DNA of 64,000 nt from contig NZ_BSOB01000017.1 in assembly GCF_030160295.1 (NCBI RefSeq), forward strand, positions 1-64,000, in the 5' to 3' direction. The first letter of the stretch is position 1, and each line of letters begins with the position of its first letter. Both the position numbers and the translations under genes were made by a program. The notes under the pieces were generated by a model. It was not told the origin of the DNA and ran no database searches. It was given only the letters and a program-made list of their open reading frames with translations. Below, in pieces: positions 25,797-35,512 of the stretch. Source of the stretch: Dyella acidisoli (GTDB lineage Bacteria > Pseudomonadota > Gammaproteobacteria > Xanthomonadales > Rhodanobacteraceae).

Positions 25797-26705
25797 ATGC
25801 TCGAACAAAACAACAACCGCACCGCACTAGCCCAGTTGCTCTTCGCCGAAATCCTCATCGGTTCCGTCGGCGTCTTCGTCCACGAAAGCGGTCAGGATGC
25901 GGTGACTGCCGTGTTCTACCGATGCCTGTTCGGTGGCCTGTTTCTGCTTGGATGGGGTTTGGCGGGCGGCCATTTGCGTGGCCTGTGGCAAGAGCGTGTG
26001 TTGATCCGTGGCGCAATCCTCAGCGGCGTGCTGCTGGTGCTGAACTGGGTCTGCCTGTTTGCCGGCATGGCGCGTTCGTCCATCGGCGTCGCGACGATGG
26101 TGTATCACTTCTTTCCGTTTGTGATGCTGATCCTGGCGGCGCTGCTGCAAGGCGAGCGCACGCGCCCGGCGGACCTGATATGGACCTTGATCGGTTTTAT
26201 TGGTGTGGCGTGCTCGGCCGACCCGATGCGCATGTGGCACAGCGCCGACCGGTCTTATCTCATCGGTATCGGCCTTACGTTCTTGGCTGCGTTGCTATGC
26301 GGCGCTTCGCTACTGATGTCGCGCAAGGTCGGCAAGCAGCGGCCGTTTGCGCTGGTGATGATCCAGTGCTGGGTGGGTGTGGCGATGCTGGTGTGGTTTT
26401 CCAGCTCGACGGCGCTGCACTGGGGAACGCATTGGTGGTGGCTGGCGGGTTTGGGCGTGATCCACAGTGGGATTGTGTATGTGTTGTTCTACACATCGTA
26501 TCCGCGTCTTCCGGTGGTGACGATCGCGGTGATGGCGTTCGTGTATCCGCTGGTGACCTTGTTGCTTGATTACGTGTTGTACGGTCATCGCCTGGCTGTT
26601 ATTCAGTTGAGCGGGCTAGGCCTGATCGTGCTTGGTACGCTTGGTGTGAATTTGAAATGGACGCTTGGTGTTTCAGGTAAGCGTGCGCTCGCGCGTAACA
26701 CATAA
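25797..26705 (+). CDS. EamA/DMT-family transporter
   Basis: 302 residues with about ten hydrophobic segments in two EamA repeats (about residues 10-140 and 155-290). Proteins of this family commonly export amino acids or related metabolites across the inner membrane. The gene is divergent from a MocR regulator, and the shared repeats at 25648-25689 suggest it is the regulated target. A CCCCCTCCCTCTGCAAGC-type hairpin (about 25733-25757) lies upstream and is one more dispersed element. The substrate is not known. Confidence 0.88.
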   Translation: MLEQNNNRTALAQLLFAEILIGSVGVFVHESGQDAVTAVFYRCLFGGLFLLGWGLAGGHLRGLWQERVLIRGAILSGVLLVLNWVCLFAGMARSSIGVATMVYHFFPFVMLILAALLQGERTRPADLIWTLIGFIGVACSADPMRMWHSADRSYLIGIGLTFLAALLCGASLLMSRKVGKQRPFALVMIQCWVGVAMLVWFSSSTALHWGTHWWWLAGLGVIHSGIVYVLFYTSYPRLPVVTIAVMAFVYPLVTLLLDYVLYGHRLAVIQLSGLGLIVLGTLGVNLKWTLGVSGKRALARNT

Positions 26706-26709
26706 TCCC

Positions 26710-27204
26710 TCAAGGCCACCATGCGATCACTTCATCGGTGATCGCATCGACAAGTTGGGTTGCATCCATCGTCAACACCGACGGCTCATCACTCGGCGGT
26801 TCCAGATCGCGAAACTGGCTTTCGATCAACGAGGCTGGCATGAAATGGCCGCTACGATGCGCTACGCGATCTGCTGCCTGTTCGGGCGTCAACGCCAGAA
26901 ACACGAAACCTAGATCCGGTACTGTGCCGCGCAAGGTTTCGCGGTAACGGCGCTTGAGTGCGGAGCAGGTGAGTACCACGCGTTCCGATAAACGCAATTG
27001 ATGGATAGATTCCTGTGCCAGTCGTTCCAACCAGCCCTGTCGATCGGCATCGGTGAGCGGAATGCCGTTGCTCATCTTGCGGATGTTTTCAGGTGGATGG
27101 AAAGCGTCGCCTTCGATCAGATGCGCGCCGGTGCGTTGGCAAATGGCTTCGGCTACGGTCGATTTGCCGCAGCCGGACACTCCCATGATGACGATGGCAC
27201 GCAT
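26710..27204 (-). CDS. gntK: Gluconokinase
   Basis: 164 residues from the ATG at 27204. An ATG at 27213 lies one base after GGAGG, too close, so the internal start with about 10-base spacing is preferred. The Walker A motif is GVSGCGKST (about residues 8-16), and EGDAFHPPENIRKMSNGIPL (about 31-50) and LTDADRQGWL are the gluconokinase signature. LTCSALKRRYRETLRG is also conserved. It phosphorylates gluconate to 6-phosphogluconate. No gluconate permease or Entner-Doudoroff gene is adjacent; the EamA gene ends convergently 4 bases away. Confidence 0.93.
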   Translation of the reverse strand: MRAIVIMGVSGCGKSTVAEAICQRTGAHLIEGDAFHPPENIRKMSNGIPLTDADRQGWLERLAQESIHQLRLSERVVLTCSALKRRYRETLRGTVPDLGFVFLALTPEQAADRVAHRSGHFMPASLIESQFRDLEPPSDEPSVLTMDATQLVDAITDEVIAWWP

Positions 27205-27342
27205 CAAGCCCATCCCTCCTTTGGAGAGATGGGTTGGGTTATGTGATTAGGTTTGCAGGGGAAGCTCATGGTGGCGCGCGCATGTATGGGTTTGATTCTT
27301 GCACGCAGTTGAACGTCGGGCGAGGTTGGCCCATCACCCCAC

Positions 27343-27393
27343 CCCTTTTCCCTTGGGAAAAGGGAAAGAGGAAATGGCCTCCCCGGAGGGGAG
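27343..27393. repeat. Two adjacent hairpins downstream of ahpF
   Basis: CCCTTTTCCC/GGGAAAAGGG (27343-27364) and CTCCCC-GGA-GGGGAG (27379-27393) stand side by side just after the ahpF stop on the minus strand. The neighbouring ATCACCCCACCCC matches the CCCTCACCCC repeat family. Likely terminator for ahpF. Confidence 0.65.
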
Positions 27394-27406
27394 AGGGGGC
27401 AAAAGC

Positions 27407-28996
27407 TCAGGCAGCCATTTCTTCTTTTTCTACAACCGTAACCGGCAAACGGATCAAGTAATCGAACGCACTCAGCGACGCCTTCGCGCCGTCGCCCATC
27501 GCAATCACGATCTGCTTGTACGGTGAGGTCGTGACATCGCCCGCCGCAAACACACCCGGTATCGAGGTTTCACCGCGTGCATCCACTTCGATTTCGCCAC
27601 GCGGCGACAGCTTCACCGAGCCCTTCAACCATTCGGTGTTGGGCAGCAGGCCGATCTGCACGAACACACCTTCCAGGTCCACGCGGTGGCTCTGACCATT
27701 GGTGCGATCGGTATAGGTAAGGCCGCTCACCTTCTGGCCGTCACCGACCACTTCGGTGGTCTGCGCGCTCATGATCACCTTTACGTTCGGCAGGCTGTGC
27801 AACTTGCGTTGCAGCACTTCGTCCGCGCGCAGCTTGCTGTCGAATTCGAACAGCGTGACGTGATCCACGATGCCGGCCAAGTCGATCGCTGCTTCCACGC
27901 CGGAGTTGCCGCCACCGATCACCGCTACGCGCTTGCCCTTGAACAGCGGGCCGTCGCAGTGCGGGCAATAAGTGACACCTTTGTTGCGATATTCCTGTTC
28001 GCCCGGCACGTTCATGTTGCGCCAGCGTGCACCAGTAGAAAGGATCACGGTCTTCGCCTTCAGCGAAGCACCGCTGGTCAGGCGTACCTCGATCAATCCG
28101 CCTTCTTCCTGCGCGGGAATCAGTTGCTCGGCGCGCTGCAGGTTCATCACATCCACGTCGTATTCGCGGACATGGTTTTCCAGCGCGGAGGCCAGCTTCG
28201 GGCCTTCTGTATAGGAGACCGAAATGAAATTCTCGATCGCCATCGTATCCAGCACCTGGCCGCCGAAGCGCTCGGCTGCCACGCCGGTGCGGATGCCCTT
28301 GCGTGCGGCATAGATAGCCGCCGCGGCACCGGCAGGGCCACCACCCACCACCAGCACCTCGAACGGCGCTTTGGCGTTGAGTTTCTCCGCATCACGCTGT
28401 GCGGCACCGCTGTCCAGGCGCGCGGCTATCTGTTCGATCGTCAGGCGACCTTGGTCGAACGGCTGGCCGTTGAGGAACACGGTGGGCACGGCCATCACCT
28501 GGCGCTCGTTCACCTCGTCCTGGAACAGTGCGCCGTCGATGGCGATGTGCTTGATGTTCGGGTTCAGCACGCTCATCAGGTTCAGCGCTTGCACCGTATC
28601 CGGGCAGCTGTGGCAGCTGAGCGACATGAAGGTTTCGAAGACGTACTCGCCTTCGAGATTGCGCACTTGTTCGATCACTTCTGGCGCCACCTTCGACGGA
28701 TGACCGCCGACTTGAAGCAGCGCCAACACCAGCGAGGTGAACTCGTGGCCCATCGGGATGCCGGCAAAGCGAACGCTTACATCGGTGCCGGCGCGGTTGA
28801 TCGCGAACGAAGGCTTGCGCGACTCGTGACCGTTCGTGCGCAGTGACACCTGCGGCGAAAGCGATTCGATATCGCGGAGCAGTCCAAGCAATTCCTGCGA
28901 GGGCGCGCTGTCATCGACGGAGGCGACCAGCTCGATCGGATGGGTCACCCTTTCGAGATAGGCCCTGAGTTGTTCTTTCAGATCGTTGTCCAGCAT
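27407..28996 (-). CDS. ahpF: Alkyl hydroperoxide reductase subunit F
   Basis: 529 residues; GGAG lies 8 bases before the ATG. The N-terminal double-thioredoxin domain carries the redox pair C128-x2-C131 (SCHSC). The thioredoxin-reductase-like part has the FAD loop [19 protein letters not shown], the active-site pair C344-x2-C347 (YCPHC) and the NADH loop [19 protein letters not shown]. It reduces the disulfide of AhpC with NADH. It follows ahpC on the same strand after 161 bases that contain a strong hairpin, so ahpF may be read through or have its own promoter. Confidence 0.97.
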   Translation of the reverse strand: MLDNDLKEQLRAYLERVTHPIELVASVDDSAPSQELLGLLRDIESLSPQVSLRTNGHESRKPSFAINRAGTDVSVRFAGIPMGHEFTSLVLALLQVGGHPSKVAPEVIEQVRNLEGEYVFETFMSLSCHSCPDTVQALNLMSVLNPNIKHIAIDGALFQDEVNERQVMAVPTVFLNGQPFDQGRLTIEQIAARLDSGAAQRDAEKLNAKAPFEVLVVGGGPAGAAAAIYAARKGIRTGVAAERFGGQVLDTMAIENFISVSYTEGPKLASALENHVREYDVDVMNLQRAEQLIPAQEEGGLIEVRLTSGASLKAKTVILSTGARWRNMNVPGEQEYRNKGVTYCPHCDGPLFKGKRVAVIGGGNSGVEAAIDLAGIVDHVTLFEFDSKLRADEVLQRKLHSLPNVKVIMSAQTTEVVGDGQKVSGLTYTDRTNGQSHRVDLEGVFVQIGLLPNTEWLKGSVKLSPRGEIEVDARGETSIPGVFAAGDVTTSPYKQIVIAMGDGAKASLSAFDYLIRLPVTVVEKEEMAA

Positions 28997-29086
28997 GGTT
29001 CTTCTCCATCAATGCCTGAATTTGGAGTAGACGCCTCCTACATCCGGTGAAACATGGATGGGAGGCATCTGCTCGAGGTAAAAGGT

Positions 29087-29119
29087 GCGGGCCCGGCGGG
29101 AGGGGGATGTCGGGCCCGC
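29087..29119 (-). terminator. Hairpins between ahpC and ahpF
   Basis: GCGGGCCCG (29087-29095) pairs with CGGGCCCGC (29111-29119), followed on the minus strand by ACCTTTTACC. A second hairpin of nine pairs lies at 29121-29144. They would let ahpC be expressed above ahpF by partial termination or 3' end protection. Confidence 0.6.
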
Positions 29120-29157
29120 GGCGATGTCCCGTTGCGGGCATCGCCAAGCTTTGAAAC

Positions 29158-29721
29158 TTAGATCTTGCCGACCAGGTCCAGCGACGGCTTCAGGGTGGAA
29201 GCGCCTTCCTTCCACTTCGCCGGGCACACTTCGCCCGGGTGCGAAGCCACGTACTGCGCGGCCTTCACCTTGCGCAGCAGTTCGGACGCGTCGCGGCCGA
29301 TGCCGTTGTCATGGATTTCGCACAGCTTGATCTGGCCTTCCGGATTGATCACGAAGGTGCCGCGCAGCGCCAGGCCTTCTTCTTCGATCATCACGTCGAA
29401 GTTGCGGGTCAGCGTGCCGGTCGGATCGCCCACCAGCGGGTACTGCACCTTCTTGATCGCATCGGAGGTGTCGTGCCATGCCTTGTGCGAGAAATGCGTG
29501 TCGGTGGAAACGCCGTAGATCTCAACGCCCAGCTTCTGGAACTCGGCGTAATGGTCGGCCAGGTCTTCCAGCTCGGTCGGGCACACGAAGGTGAAGTCGG
29601 CCGGGTAGAACACGACCACGGACCACTTGCCCTTCAGGGTGGCTTCGGTCACATCGATGAACTTGCCATCCTTGTAAGCGGTGGCCTTGAACGGTTTGAT
29701 TTCGGTGTTGATCAGCGACAT
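29158..29721 (-). CDS. ahpC: Alkyl hydroperoxide reductase subunit C (2-Cys peroxiredoxin)
   Basis: 187 residues. The peroxidatic cysteine is C47 in FTFVCPTE and the resolving cysteine is C166 in GEVCPAKW; the [13 protein letters not shown] segment matches the typical AhpC core (the GGLG motif of sensitive 2-Cys enzymes is not obvious). It reduces hydrogen peroxide, organic peroxides and peroxynitrite, and is regenerated by AhpF. A possible OxyR site is found 73-109 bases upstream of the start. Confidence 0.97.
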   Translation of the reverse strand: MSLINTEIKPFKATAYKDGKFIDVTEATLKGKWSVVVFYPADFTFVCPTELEDLADHYAEFQKLGVEIYGVSTDTHFSHKAWHDTSDAIKKVQYPLVGDPTGTLTRNFDVMIEEEGLALRGTFVINPEGQIKLCEIHDNGIGRDASELLRKVKAAQYVASHPGEVCPAKWKEGASTLKPSLDLVGKI

Positions 29722-29793
29722 CTGCTGTTTTCCGTTGAGTGGTTGGTAAGGGGATTGGTTTGCAAGGGTAAGGGGCGTCTATTGAAAGAGCCA

Positions 29794-29830
29794 ATTGATT
29801 GTTGGGATGAAAATCATTGGCACTATCTAT
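29794..29830. promoter_or_regulatory. Possible OxyR binding site upstream of ahpC
   Basis: ATTGATTGTTGGGAT (29794-29808), seven bases, then ATTGGCACTATCTAT (29816-29830) follows the OxyR layout of two 15-base ATAG-N7-CTAT units 22 bases apart, with the right unit matching 8 of 10 consensus positions and the left about 6. Position upstream of ahpC fits; the match is imperfect. Confidence 0.35.
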
Positions 29831-30683
29831 CGCTCCGTGGTTCATTCCTTCTATTACTGCGCCGCCAGCGTGTTCCTGGAGATCGATCGCTTCGTCACGC
29901 GAAGAAAACACGACTCGATCCCGTTTTGTTCCACGGGAAAATTCCTCGACGCACAGGGAACACCGCTTTAAGACGGCACAACATAGCATGCCGTCCATTC
30001 AGTGCCTGTCAAAGGGTTCGCTCACATCGCGCCGGTTTTGCGCGATGTGAGTGGAGGAAACGCGCGCTTGTGCGGTGACGCAAGGAAAGCAAGAGCCATG
30101 CAGCAGCAACAACGTTGATCGTTTGCATGTCTCGCCTGTGATGGGATATGGAAGGATGGTGTTTGCACGTTTCGGGTCACGGGTTGCTCGAGGGTGTCCC
30201 GTAAGCGAACGGCGTTCTTAATAGCAAGGTTGCCGAATGCTGTGCCCGTGTATATCTAGGTGTCGCCTACGAGAGGTTGTGCCCTGCGGCCAGTGCCCGA
30301 GAATATCTACAACGATGAGGATGTTCATCGTTTGCGCAAACTTTCCAGTCTCCTTCTCTGCCCCTGCAACGACATCTTTTCCTATTCAAAGGAAGCCAAG
30401 GGATCATCCATAAATATTGTCAGCATGTTAATGCGCGAGCGCAGGCTTTCGCTGCGGGATGCGCTCGATAAGGAGGTTGGACTATTGAGCGCCATTTGGC
30501 GCTGGAAGCGAAGGTGAGGAAGCGTGGTGACAATTCAACGTTAATGCGTTTGCTTAGCGAGACCCGTGCGTACGTTCGCGGTAACTACGATTGGCACTTT
30601 GGTTCACCTTGTTACGAGGCGGCCAAGCATGATGATCTTTCTTAGAGCTCTGCGGTCCGAGGAGATTAGCTCGTAGGTTGAGG

Positions 30684-30728
30684 TGACAATCTCAGCTATC
30701 TAGCGATTTCCCAACGCTGGGATTGTCA
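30684..30728. repeat. Inverted repeat in the gene-free region
   Basis: TGACAATCTCAG (30684-30695) pairs with CTGGGATTGTCA (30717-30728) with one G-T wobble, around a 21-base loop. The right arm CTGGGATTGTCATCC resembles the TAGGCTGGGAT family at 24166. It could end transcription of an unknown RNA or be a repeat remnant. Confidence 0.55.
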
Positions 30729-30835
30729 TCCAGGCCTGCTTGGGCCGCGGCGCACTGGCAGAGTGTTTGGTTCGCAATCGTGCGCCGTCACCCTTGCGAA
30801 GTAACGTATACCCTCGGTTGGAAAGAGTTACAGCA

Positions 30836-32167
30836 TCACTCCCGCGCTGCTAGTGCTTTGTTCACGCGCAACGCAATCAATGTGCACGCCACGCCCGAGA
30901 GCAAATACAAGCTCACTGCTACCAACCCGAATCGCGCTGATAATCCCAACGCAACCAGCGGTGCAAACGCAGCACCAATCAGCCACGCAAAGTCGGACGT
31001 CAGCGCAGCACCGGTATAGCGCATGTGAATTTCGAAGTTGGACGTCACACTGCCGGCTGCTTGTCCGTACGACAGACCCAGCAATCCAAAACCCACGATG
31101 ATGAAGGCGTCTTGCGCTGCATGCCCGCCACCCAGCAGCCACGGTGCGAACAATGCGAAGACGCCGATGAGTGTGGCTGCTGTGCCCAGCATCGTGCGTC
31201 GCCCGATCCGGTCAGCGATAACCCCGGAAGCGATCATGCCGCAGATGCCGACAAGTGCGCCGACGATCTGCACCGTCAGTACCGCGCTTACGGTTTGCGT
31301 GGTGCCGAGCACGATCCACGACAGCGGGAAGATGGACACGAGGTGAAACAGCGCGTAGCTCGCCAGTGCTGCAAAGGCGCCGACGAAAATGTTGTAACCC
31401 TGTCGCCGCAGCATGTCGATGATGCCGATGGGCTGCAGCTCGCGTTCTTCCATGGCGCGGGTGTATTCCTCTGTGACCACCAGACGCAGACGGGCAAACA
31501 GCGCCACGACGTTGATGGTGAACGCGACATAGAAGGGATAGCGCCAACCCCATTCGATGAAGTCGTCCGTAGCGAGTTCGTTATGCAGGAACAGGAACAG
31601 GCTGCTGGCGATCAGAAAGCCGATCGGTGCGCTGAGCTGTCCGAGCATTGCATACCAGCCGCGTCGCTCAGGCGGAGTGTTGAGTGCGAGCAGGGACGGC
31701 AGGCCATCCCATGAGCCGCCCATTGCGACGCCTTGCAGAATGCGGAAAAAAGTCAGAAGGCCGATGGCCCATCCGCCGATCGTGTTGTAGCTGGGAAGGA
31801 AAGCCATGCCGGCGGTAGCGCTACCGAGCAGGAACATGGCGATAGTGAGCTTGGTGCCGCGGCTCCAACGTCGCTGGAACGACATGAACAGCGTGGTGCC
31901 AAGCGGGCGCGCGATGAAGGCCAGCGAGAAGATCGCGAACGACAGCAGCATGCCGTCCAGCCGGCTTTCGAAGGGAAAGAATACCGACGGAAACACCAGC
32001 ACGCAGGCGATGCCGAACACAAAGAAGTCGAAATATTCCGCAGTTCGCCCAACGATGACGCCGACGGCGATTTCGCCTGGCGCCAATCGGGCGTGGGCGT
32101 GAATGCGCACGAGGTCTTCCGGGGATAGGCCCGCTGGTTCGCGCTGATCCTCAAACGTAGTTGACAT
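30836..32167 (-). CDS. MFS transporter, metabolite:H+ symporter (MHS) type
   Basis: 443 residues from the ATG at 32167; an in-frame ATG at 32203 is possible but would add a non-family N-terminus. About 12 membrane segments. GRTAEYFDFFVFGIACVLVF near residues 39-58 resembles the MHS signature (G..EWYDF), and ADRIGRRTMLGTAATLIG (about 316-333) is the MFS loop. MHS proteins import carboxylates, osmolytes or aromatic acids with protons. In this variant the usual second-loop motif (GxLGDRxGR) reads AFIARPLGTTLF then FQRRWSRGTKL. No neighbour indicates the substrate. Confidence 0.85.
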   Translation of the reverse strand: MSTTFEDQREPAGLSPEDLVRIHAHARLAPGEIAVGVIVGRTAEYFDFFVFGIACVLVFPSVFFPFESRLDGMLLSFAIFSLAFIARPLGTTLFMSFQRRWSRGTKLTIAMFLLGSATAGMAFLPSYNTIGGWAIGLLTFFRILQGVAMGGSWDGLPSLLALNTPPERRGWYAMLGQLSAPIGFLIASSLFLFLHNELATDDFIEWGWRYPFYVAFTINVVALFARLRLVVTEEYTRAMEERELQPIGIIDMLRRQGYNIFVGAFAALASYALFHLVSIFPLSWIVLGTTQTVSAVLTVQIVGALVGICGMIASGVIADRIGRRTMLGTAATLIGVFALFAPWLLGGGHAAQDAFIIVGFGLLGLSYGQAAGSVTSNFEIHMRYTGAALTSDFAWLIGAAFAPLVALGLSARFGLVAVSLYLLSGVACTLIALRVNKALAARE

Positions 32168-32531
32168 CGTCGTTACTCGGATAGGGTGCGGCAGATACAG
32201 CATGGCACCGTTATGCCGCCAAGGCTAGGGATGTTTAGGTCTATTTTTTTGCAGGCCGTGTGTTGCGCCACGTATGTTATGCCGCTGGAGCAAACGCGCG
32301 CGCCCCTTTCACCCGAATGGGGGACTCACCCAGCCATCACCTTGCGATTCAATACGCTCACGAGTGACGTTTGCCGGCATCGTTGCGATGTTCGTACGTT
32401 ACAGACGCATGGCAGATATGCGAAATCCAACGATCCATCCCTGGCAGTCGACAGACCATTTGCGTAAGGGCCGCCGATCGGCGTACCTTGTCGGCACAGC
32501 AGTACCCCCTTTTCATTCGGTTGCGTCGGTC
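32168..32531. other. Divergent region between the MHS transporter gene and cyoA
   Basis: 364 bases that must contain the cyo operon promoter. TTGCAG (32249-32254) and TATGTT (32273-32278) with 18-base spacing is one possible sigma-70 promoter, with weak support. An open frame continues upstream of the chosen cyoA start to 32274, but its translation is not family-like. No FNR/ANR-type box was found. Confidence 0.5.
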
Positions 32532-33500
32532 ATGTCCATGAAGACTCTCCGCGGACTGCTACTGCTAGCCCTCGCTACGGCGCTTACGGGCTGCCACACG
32601 GTGCTGATGTCACCGTCCGGCGATGTCGCGCGCCAGCAGCGTGATCTCATCATCACGTCGTTCATCCTGATGATGCTGATCGTGGTGCCGGTGATCGTCG
32701 CCACGCTGGTATTCGCTTGGCGTTACCGGGCATCCAACCAAAAAGCGCACTACGATCCGGAGTGGGATCATTCCACCATCGTGGAGCTGATGATCTGGTC
32801 AGCGCCCTTGCTGATCATCATTGCGCTGGGCGCGATCACCTGGGTGAGCACGCATAAGCTCGATCCGTACCGTCCGCTCGATCGCCTCGGTCCGGGCCGT
32901 GTCGTGACCGTCGATACCAAACCGCTCGAAGTCGACGTAGTGGCGCTCGACTGGAAATGGCTTTTCATCTATCCCGAGCAGAATCTTGCAGTGGTGAACG
33001 AGTTGGCGGCACCGGTGGATCGACCCATCCACTTCAACCTCACAGCCTCCAGCGTGATGAACTCGTTCTTCATTCCCGCGCTGGCTGGCCAGATCTATGC
33101 GATGCCGGGCATGGAGACCACGTTGCAGGCGGTGATCAACCACCCTGGCGACTACTGGGGCATGTCCGCCAACTACAGCGGCGCTGGTTTCTCGTACATG
33201 AACTTCACCTTCCACGGCATGAGCGAAGGTGACTTTGCCAAGTGGGTGGCGCAAGCGAAAAGCCATGGCGATACGCTGGATCAAGCCGCGTATGCAGTGC
33301 TGGAAGCGCCGAGTGAACGCAACCCAGTGCAGTTCTACGGCAGCGTAGCGCCAGGGCTTTACCGATCCATCCTCAATCGCTGCGTTCAGCCCGGTCCTTC
33401 ATGCATGAACATGTTGCGCGTGCCGGACTCCGGCGGGGGCGGTGAGGCGTCCGTTTCATCCGAAAGCCATGCGGCCATGCCGATGGCTCATCCACAGTGA
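32532..33500 (+). CDS. cyoA: Cytochrome o ubiquinol oxidase subunit II
   Basis: 322 residues from the ATG at 32532; a second ATG at 32538 is also possible. A lipoprotein signal ends in LTGC (C21). Two membrane helices (about 40-62 and 85-105) lead to a periplasmic cupredoxin domain with WKWLFIYPEQNLAVVNEL, TASSVMNSFFIPALAGQIY and GMSANYSGAGFSYM in typical CyoA order. As in other quinol oxidases, the CuA ligands are absent. First gene of cyoABCD. The weak Shine-Dalgarno makes the exact start uncertain. Confidence 0.95.
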   Translation: MSMKTLRGLLLLALATALTGCHTVLMSPSGDVARQQRDLIITSFILMMLIVVPVIVATLVFAWRYRASNQKAHYDPEWDHSTIVELMIWSAPLLIIIALGAITWVSTHKLDPYRPLDRLGPGRVVTVDTKPLEVDVVALDWKWLFIYPEQNLAVVNELAAPVDRPIHFNLTASSVMNSFFIPALAGQIYAMPGMETTLQAVINHPGDYWGMSANYSGAGFSYMNFTFHGMSEGDFAKWVAQAKSHGDTLDQAAYAVLEAPSERNPVQFYGSVAPGLYRSILNRCVQPGPSCMNMLRVPDSGGGGEASVSSESHAAMPMAHPQ

Positions 33501-33520
33501 ACTGAAGCACGGGTGCCGCA

Positions 33521-35512
33521 ATGACTTTTCATTCTCCCGACCTCGGCAAGCTGATTTTCGGACGGCTCACCCTGGATGACATTCCTTATCACGAGCCGAT
33601 TCTGATCTTCACCTTCCTCGGCGTGGCGATAGGCGCCATCGCGGTGCTGGGGGCGATCACCTACTACCGCAAATGGGGTTATCTGTGGAGCGAGTGGTTC
33701 ACCAGCGTGGACCATAAGAAGATCGGCATCATGTATATCGTGCTGGCGTTGATCATGCTGCTGCGCGGCTTCGCCGATGCACTGATGATGCGCGGACAGC
33801 AAGCCATTGCTTTCGGTGCGCATGAGGGCTATCTGCCCGCCCATCACTACGACCAGATCTTCACCGCGCACGGCACGATCATGATCTTCTTCGTCGCCAT
33901 GCCGTTCATCACCGGCCTGATCAATTTTGTCATGCCGTTGCAGATCGGTTCGCGTGACGTTGCTTTTCCCTTCCTCAACAATTTCAGTTTCTGGATGACC
34001 GTATCCGGCGCCGTGCTGGTCATGGCGTCATTGTTCATCGGCGTCTTTGCGCGCACAGGTTGGCTGGCCTATCCACCGCTGTCGGAGCTGCCTGCCAGTC
34101 CGGACAGCGGCGTGGACTACTGGATCTGGGGGTTACAGATAGCAGGTGTCGGCACAACCTTATCGGGCATCAACATGATCGCCACCATCGTGAAGATGCG
34201 TGCGCCCGGCATGACCATGATGAAGATGCCGATCTTCACCTGGACGGCGTTGCTGGCCAACGTGCTGATCGTGGCTGCGTTTCCCGTGTTGACCGCCACG
34301 CTGGCCTTGCTGGCGCTGGATCGTTATGCAGGCACGCACTTCTTCACCAATGATCTTGGTGGCAACTACATGATGTACGTCAATCTGATCTGGGTGTGGG
34401 GACACCCGGAGGTGTACATCCTGGTGCTGCCGGCGTTCGGCGTGTACTCCGAGGTCACCTCCACGTTCTCCCGCAAGCGCTTGTTCGGCTATGCATCGAT
34501 GGTGTACGCCACGGTCGTGATTGCGGTGCTTTCCTACCTGGTGTGGTTGCACCACTTCTTCACCATGGGCTCGGGTGCGAGCGTCAACTCGTTCTTCGGC
34601 ATCACCACCATGATCATCTCGATCCCGACGGGCGCGAAGATCTTCAACTGGATGTTCACCATGTACCGTGGCCGCATCGTCTACGACGTGCCGATGCTAT
34701 GGGTGGTGGCGTTTATCGTGACCTTCGTGATCGGCGGCATGACCGGTGTGTTGTTGGCGGTACCGCCAGCGGATTTCGAATTGCACAACAGCCTGTTCCT
34801 GATTGCGCACTTCCACAACGTGATCATCGGCGGCGTGCTGTTCGGCATGTTCGCCGGCGTCAATTACTGGTTCCCGAAAGCGTTCGGCTTCAGGCTTGAT
34901 CCGTTCTGGGGCAAGGTCTCGTTCTGGTTCTGGGTGGTCGGCTTCTATTTCGCCTTCATGCCGCTGTATTGGTTGGGCCTGATGGGTGTGACGCGGCGAC
35001 TGCGCCATTTCGACGATCCGTCGTTGCAGATATGGTTCGAGATCGCGGCGTTCGGTGCGATCCTGATCTTGATCGGCATTGCGGCAATGATCGTGCAGTT
35101 CGCGGTGAGCATTCTTCATCGCGACAAGCTGCGCGACACCACTGGCGACCCTTGGCACGGACGCACGCTGGAATGGTCCACCTCTTCGCCGCCACCGCCG
35201 TACAACTTCGCTTTCACACCACAGGTGCATGACATAGATACCTGGTGGCAGATGAAGCAATACAAGTGGCGCCGGCCGGTCGAAGGTTTCCTGCCCATCC
35301 ACATGCCGAAGAACACCGGTACCGGTGTTTATCTGGCCGTGCTGAGCCTTATCTTCGGCTTCGCCATGGTTTGGTATATGTGGCTGATCGCGGCGATATC
35401 GTTCGTGGCGCTGCTGGCGGTGGCCATCCACCACACGTTCAACTACGACCGCGATTACTACATCCCTGCCGATGAAGTAGGGCGCGTTGAAACAGCGCGT
35501 GCCGGAGCCTGA
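33521..35512 (+). CDS. cyoB: Cytochrome o ubiquinol oxidase subunit I
   Basis: 663 residues, about 15 membrane helices. It carries the heme and CuB ligands: [15 protein letters not shown] (about 288-302, CuB His and the cross-linked Tyr), HHFFTMGSG (two CuB His) and HFHNVIIGG (the two heme His). [14 protein letters not shown] and HYDQIF near residues 80-110 correspond to the quinol-site Arg, Asp, His and Gln of E. coli CyoB. It reduces oxygen to water while pumping protons. Subunit I starts 20 bases after cyoA. Confidence 0.98.
   Translation: MTFHSPDLGKLIFGRLTLDDIPYHEPILIFTFLGVAIGAIAVLGAITYYRKWGYLWSEWFTSVDHKKIGIMYIVLALIMLLRGFADALMMRGQQAIAFGAHEGYLPAHHYDQIFTAHGTIMIFFVAMPFITGLINFVMPLQIGSRDVAFPFLNNFSFWMTVSGAVLVMASLFIGVFARTGWLAYPPLSELPASPDSGVDYWIWGLQIAGVGTTLSGINMIATIVKMRAPGMTMMKMPIFTWTALLANVLIVAAFPVLTATLALLALDRYAGTHFFTNDLGGNYMMYVNLIWVWGHPEVYILVLPAFGVYSEVTSTFSRKRLFGYASMVYATVVIAVLSYLVWLHHFFTMGSGASVNSFFGITTMIISIPTGAKIFNWMFTMYRGRIVYDVPMLWVVAFIVTFVIGGMTGVLLAVPPADFELHNSLFLIAHFHNVIIGGVLFGMFAGVNYWFPKAFGFRLDPFWGKVSFWFWVVGFYFAFMPLYWLGLMGVTRRLRHFDDPSLQIWFEIAAFGAILILIGIAAMIVQFAVSILHRDKLRDTTGDPWHGRTLEWSTSSPPPPYNFAFTPQVHDIDTWWQMKQYKWRRPVEGFLPIHMPKNTGTGVYLAVLSLIFGFAMVWYMWLIAAISFVALLAVAIHHTFNYDRDYYIPADEVGRVETARAGA

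Larger units (their letters stand above)
29722..30835. other. 1.1 kb without a convincing gene
   Basis: Between ahpC and the MHS transporter gene. It includes the possible OxyR site (29794-29830) and the inverted repeat at 30684-30728. Base composition is visibly more AT-rich than the coding DNA on either side from about 30230 to 30700. Open frames such as 30260-30517 and a short one ending at 30646 lack a ribosome binding site or any family motif. It may be the residue of a decayed gene or hold a small RNA; neither is supported beyond this. Confidence 0.6.

Noticed and set aside
27686-28846. 386-residue plus-strand frame opposite ahpF
   Set aside because: ahpF is complete with all redox motifs; the opposite frame has no start signal or motif.
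30260-30517. 85-residue frame in the gene-free segment
   Set aside because: No ribosome binding site at its GTG, no motif and irregular composition; a shorter frame ending at 30646 reads more like protein but also lacks a start signal.
32243-32250. T-run between the MHS transporter gene and cyoA as a terminator
   Set aside because: No GC-rich stem precedes it on the plus strand, and the flanking genes are divergent.
32274-32531. Upstream extension of cyoA by 86 codons
   Set aside because: The lipoprotein signal starts at 32532 or 32538; the extension is not family-like and would place residues before the signal peptide.
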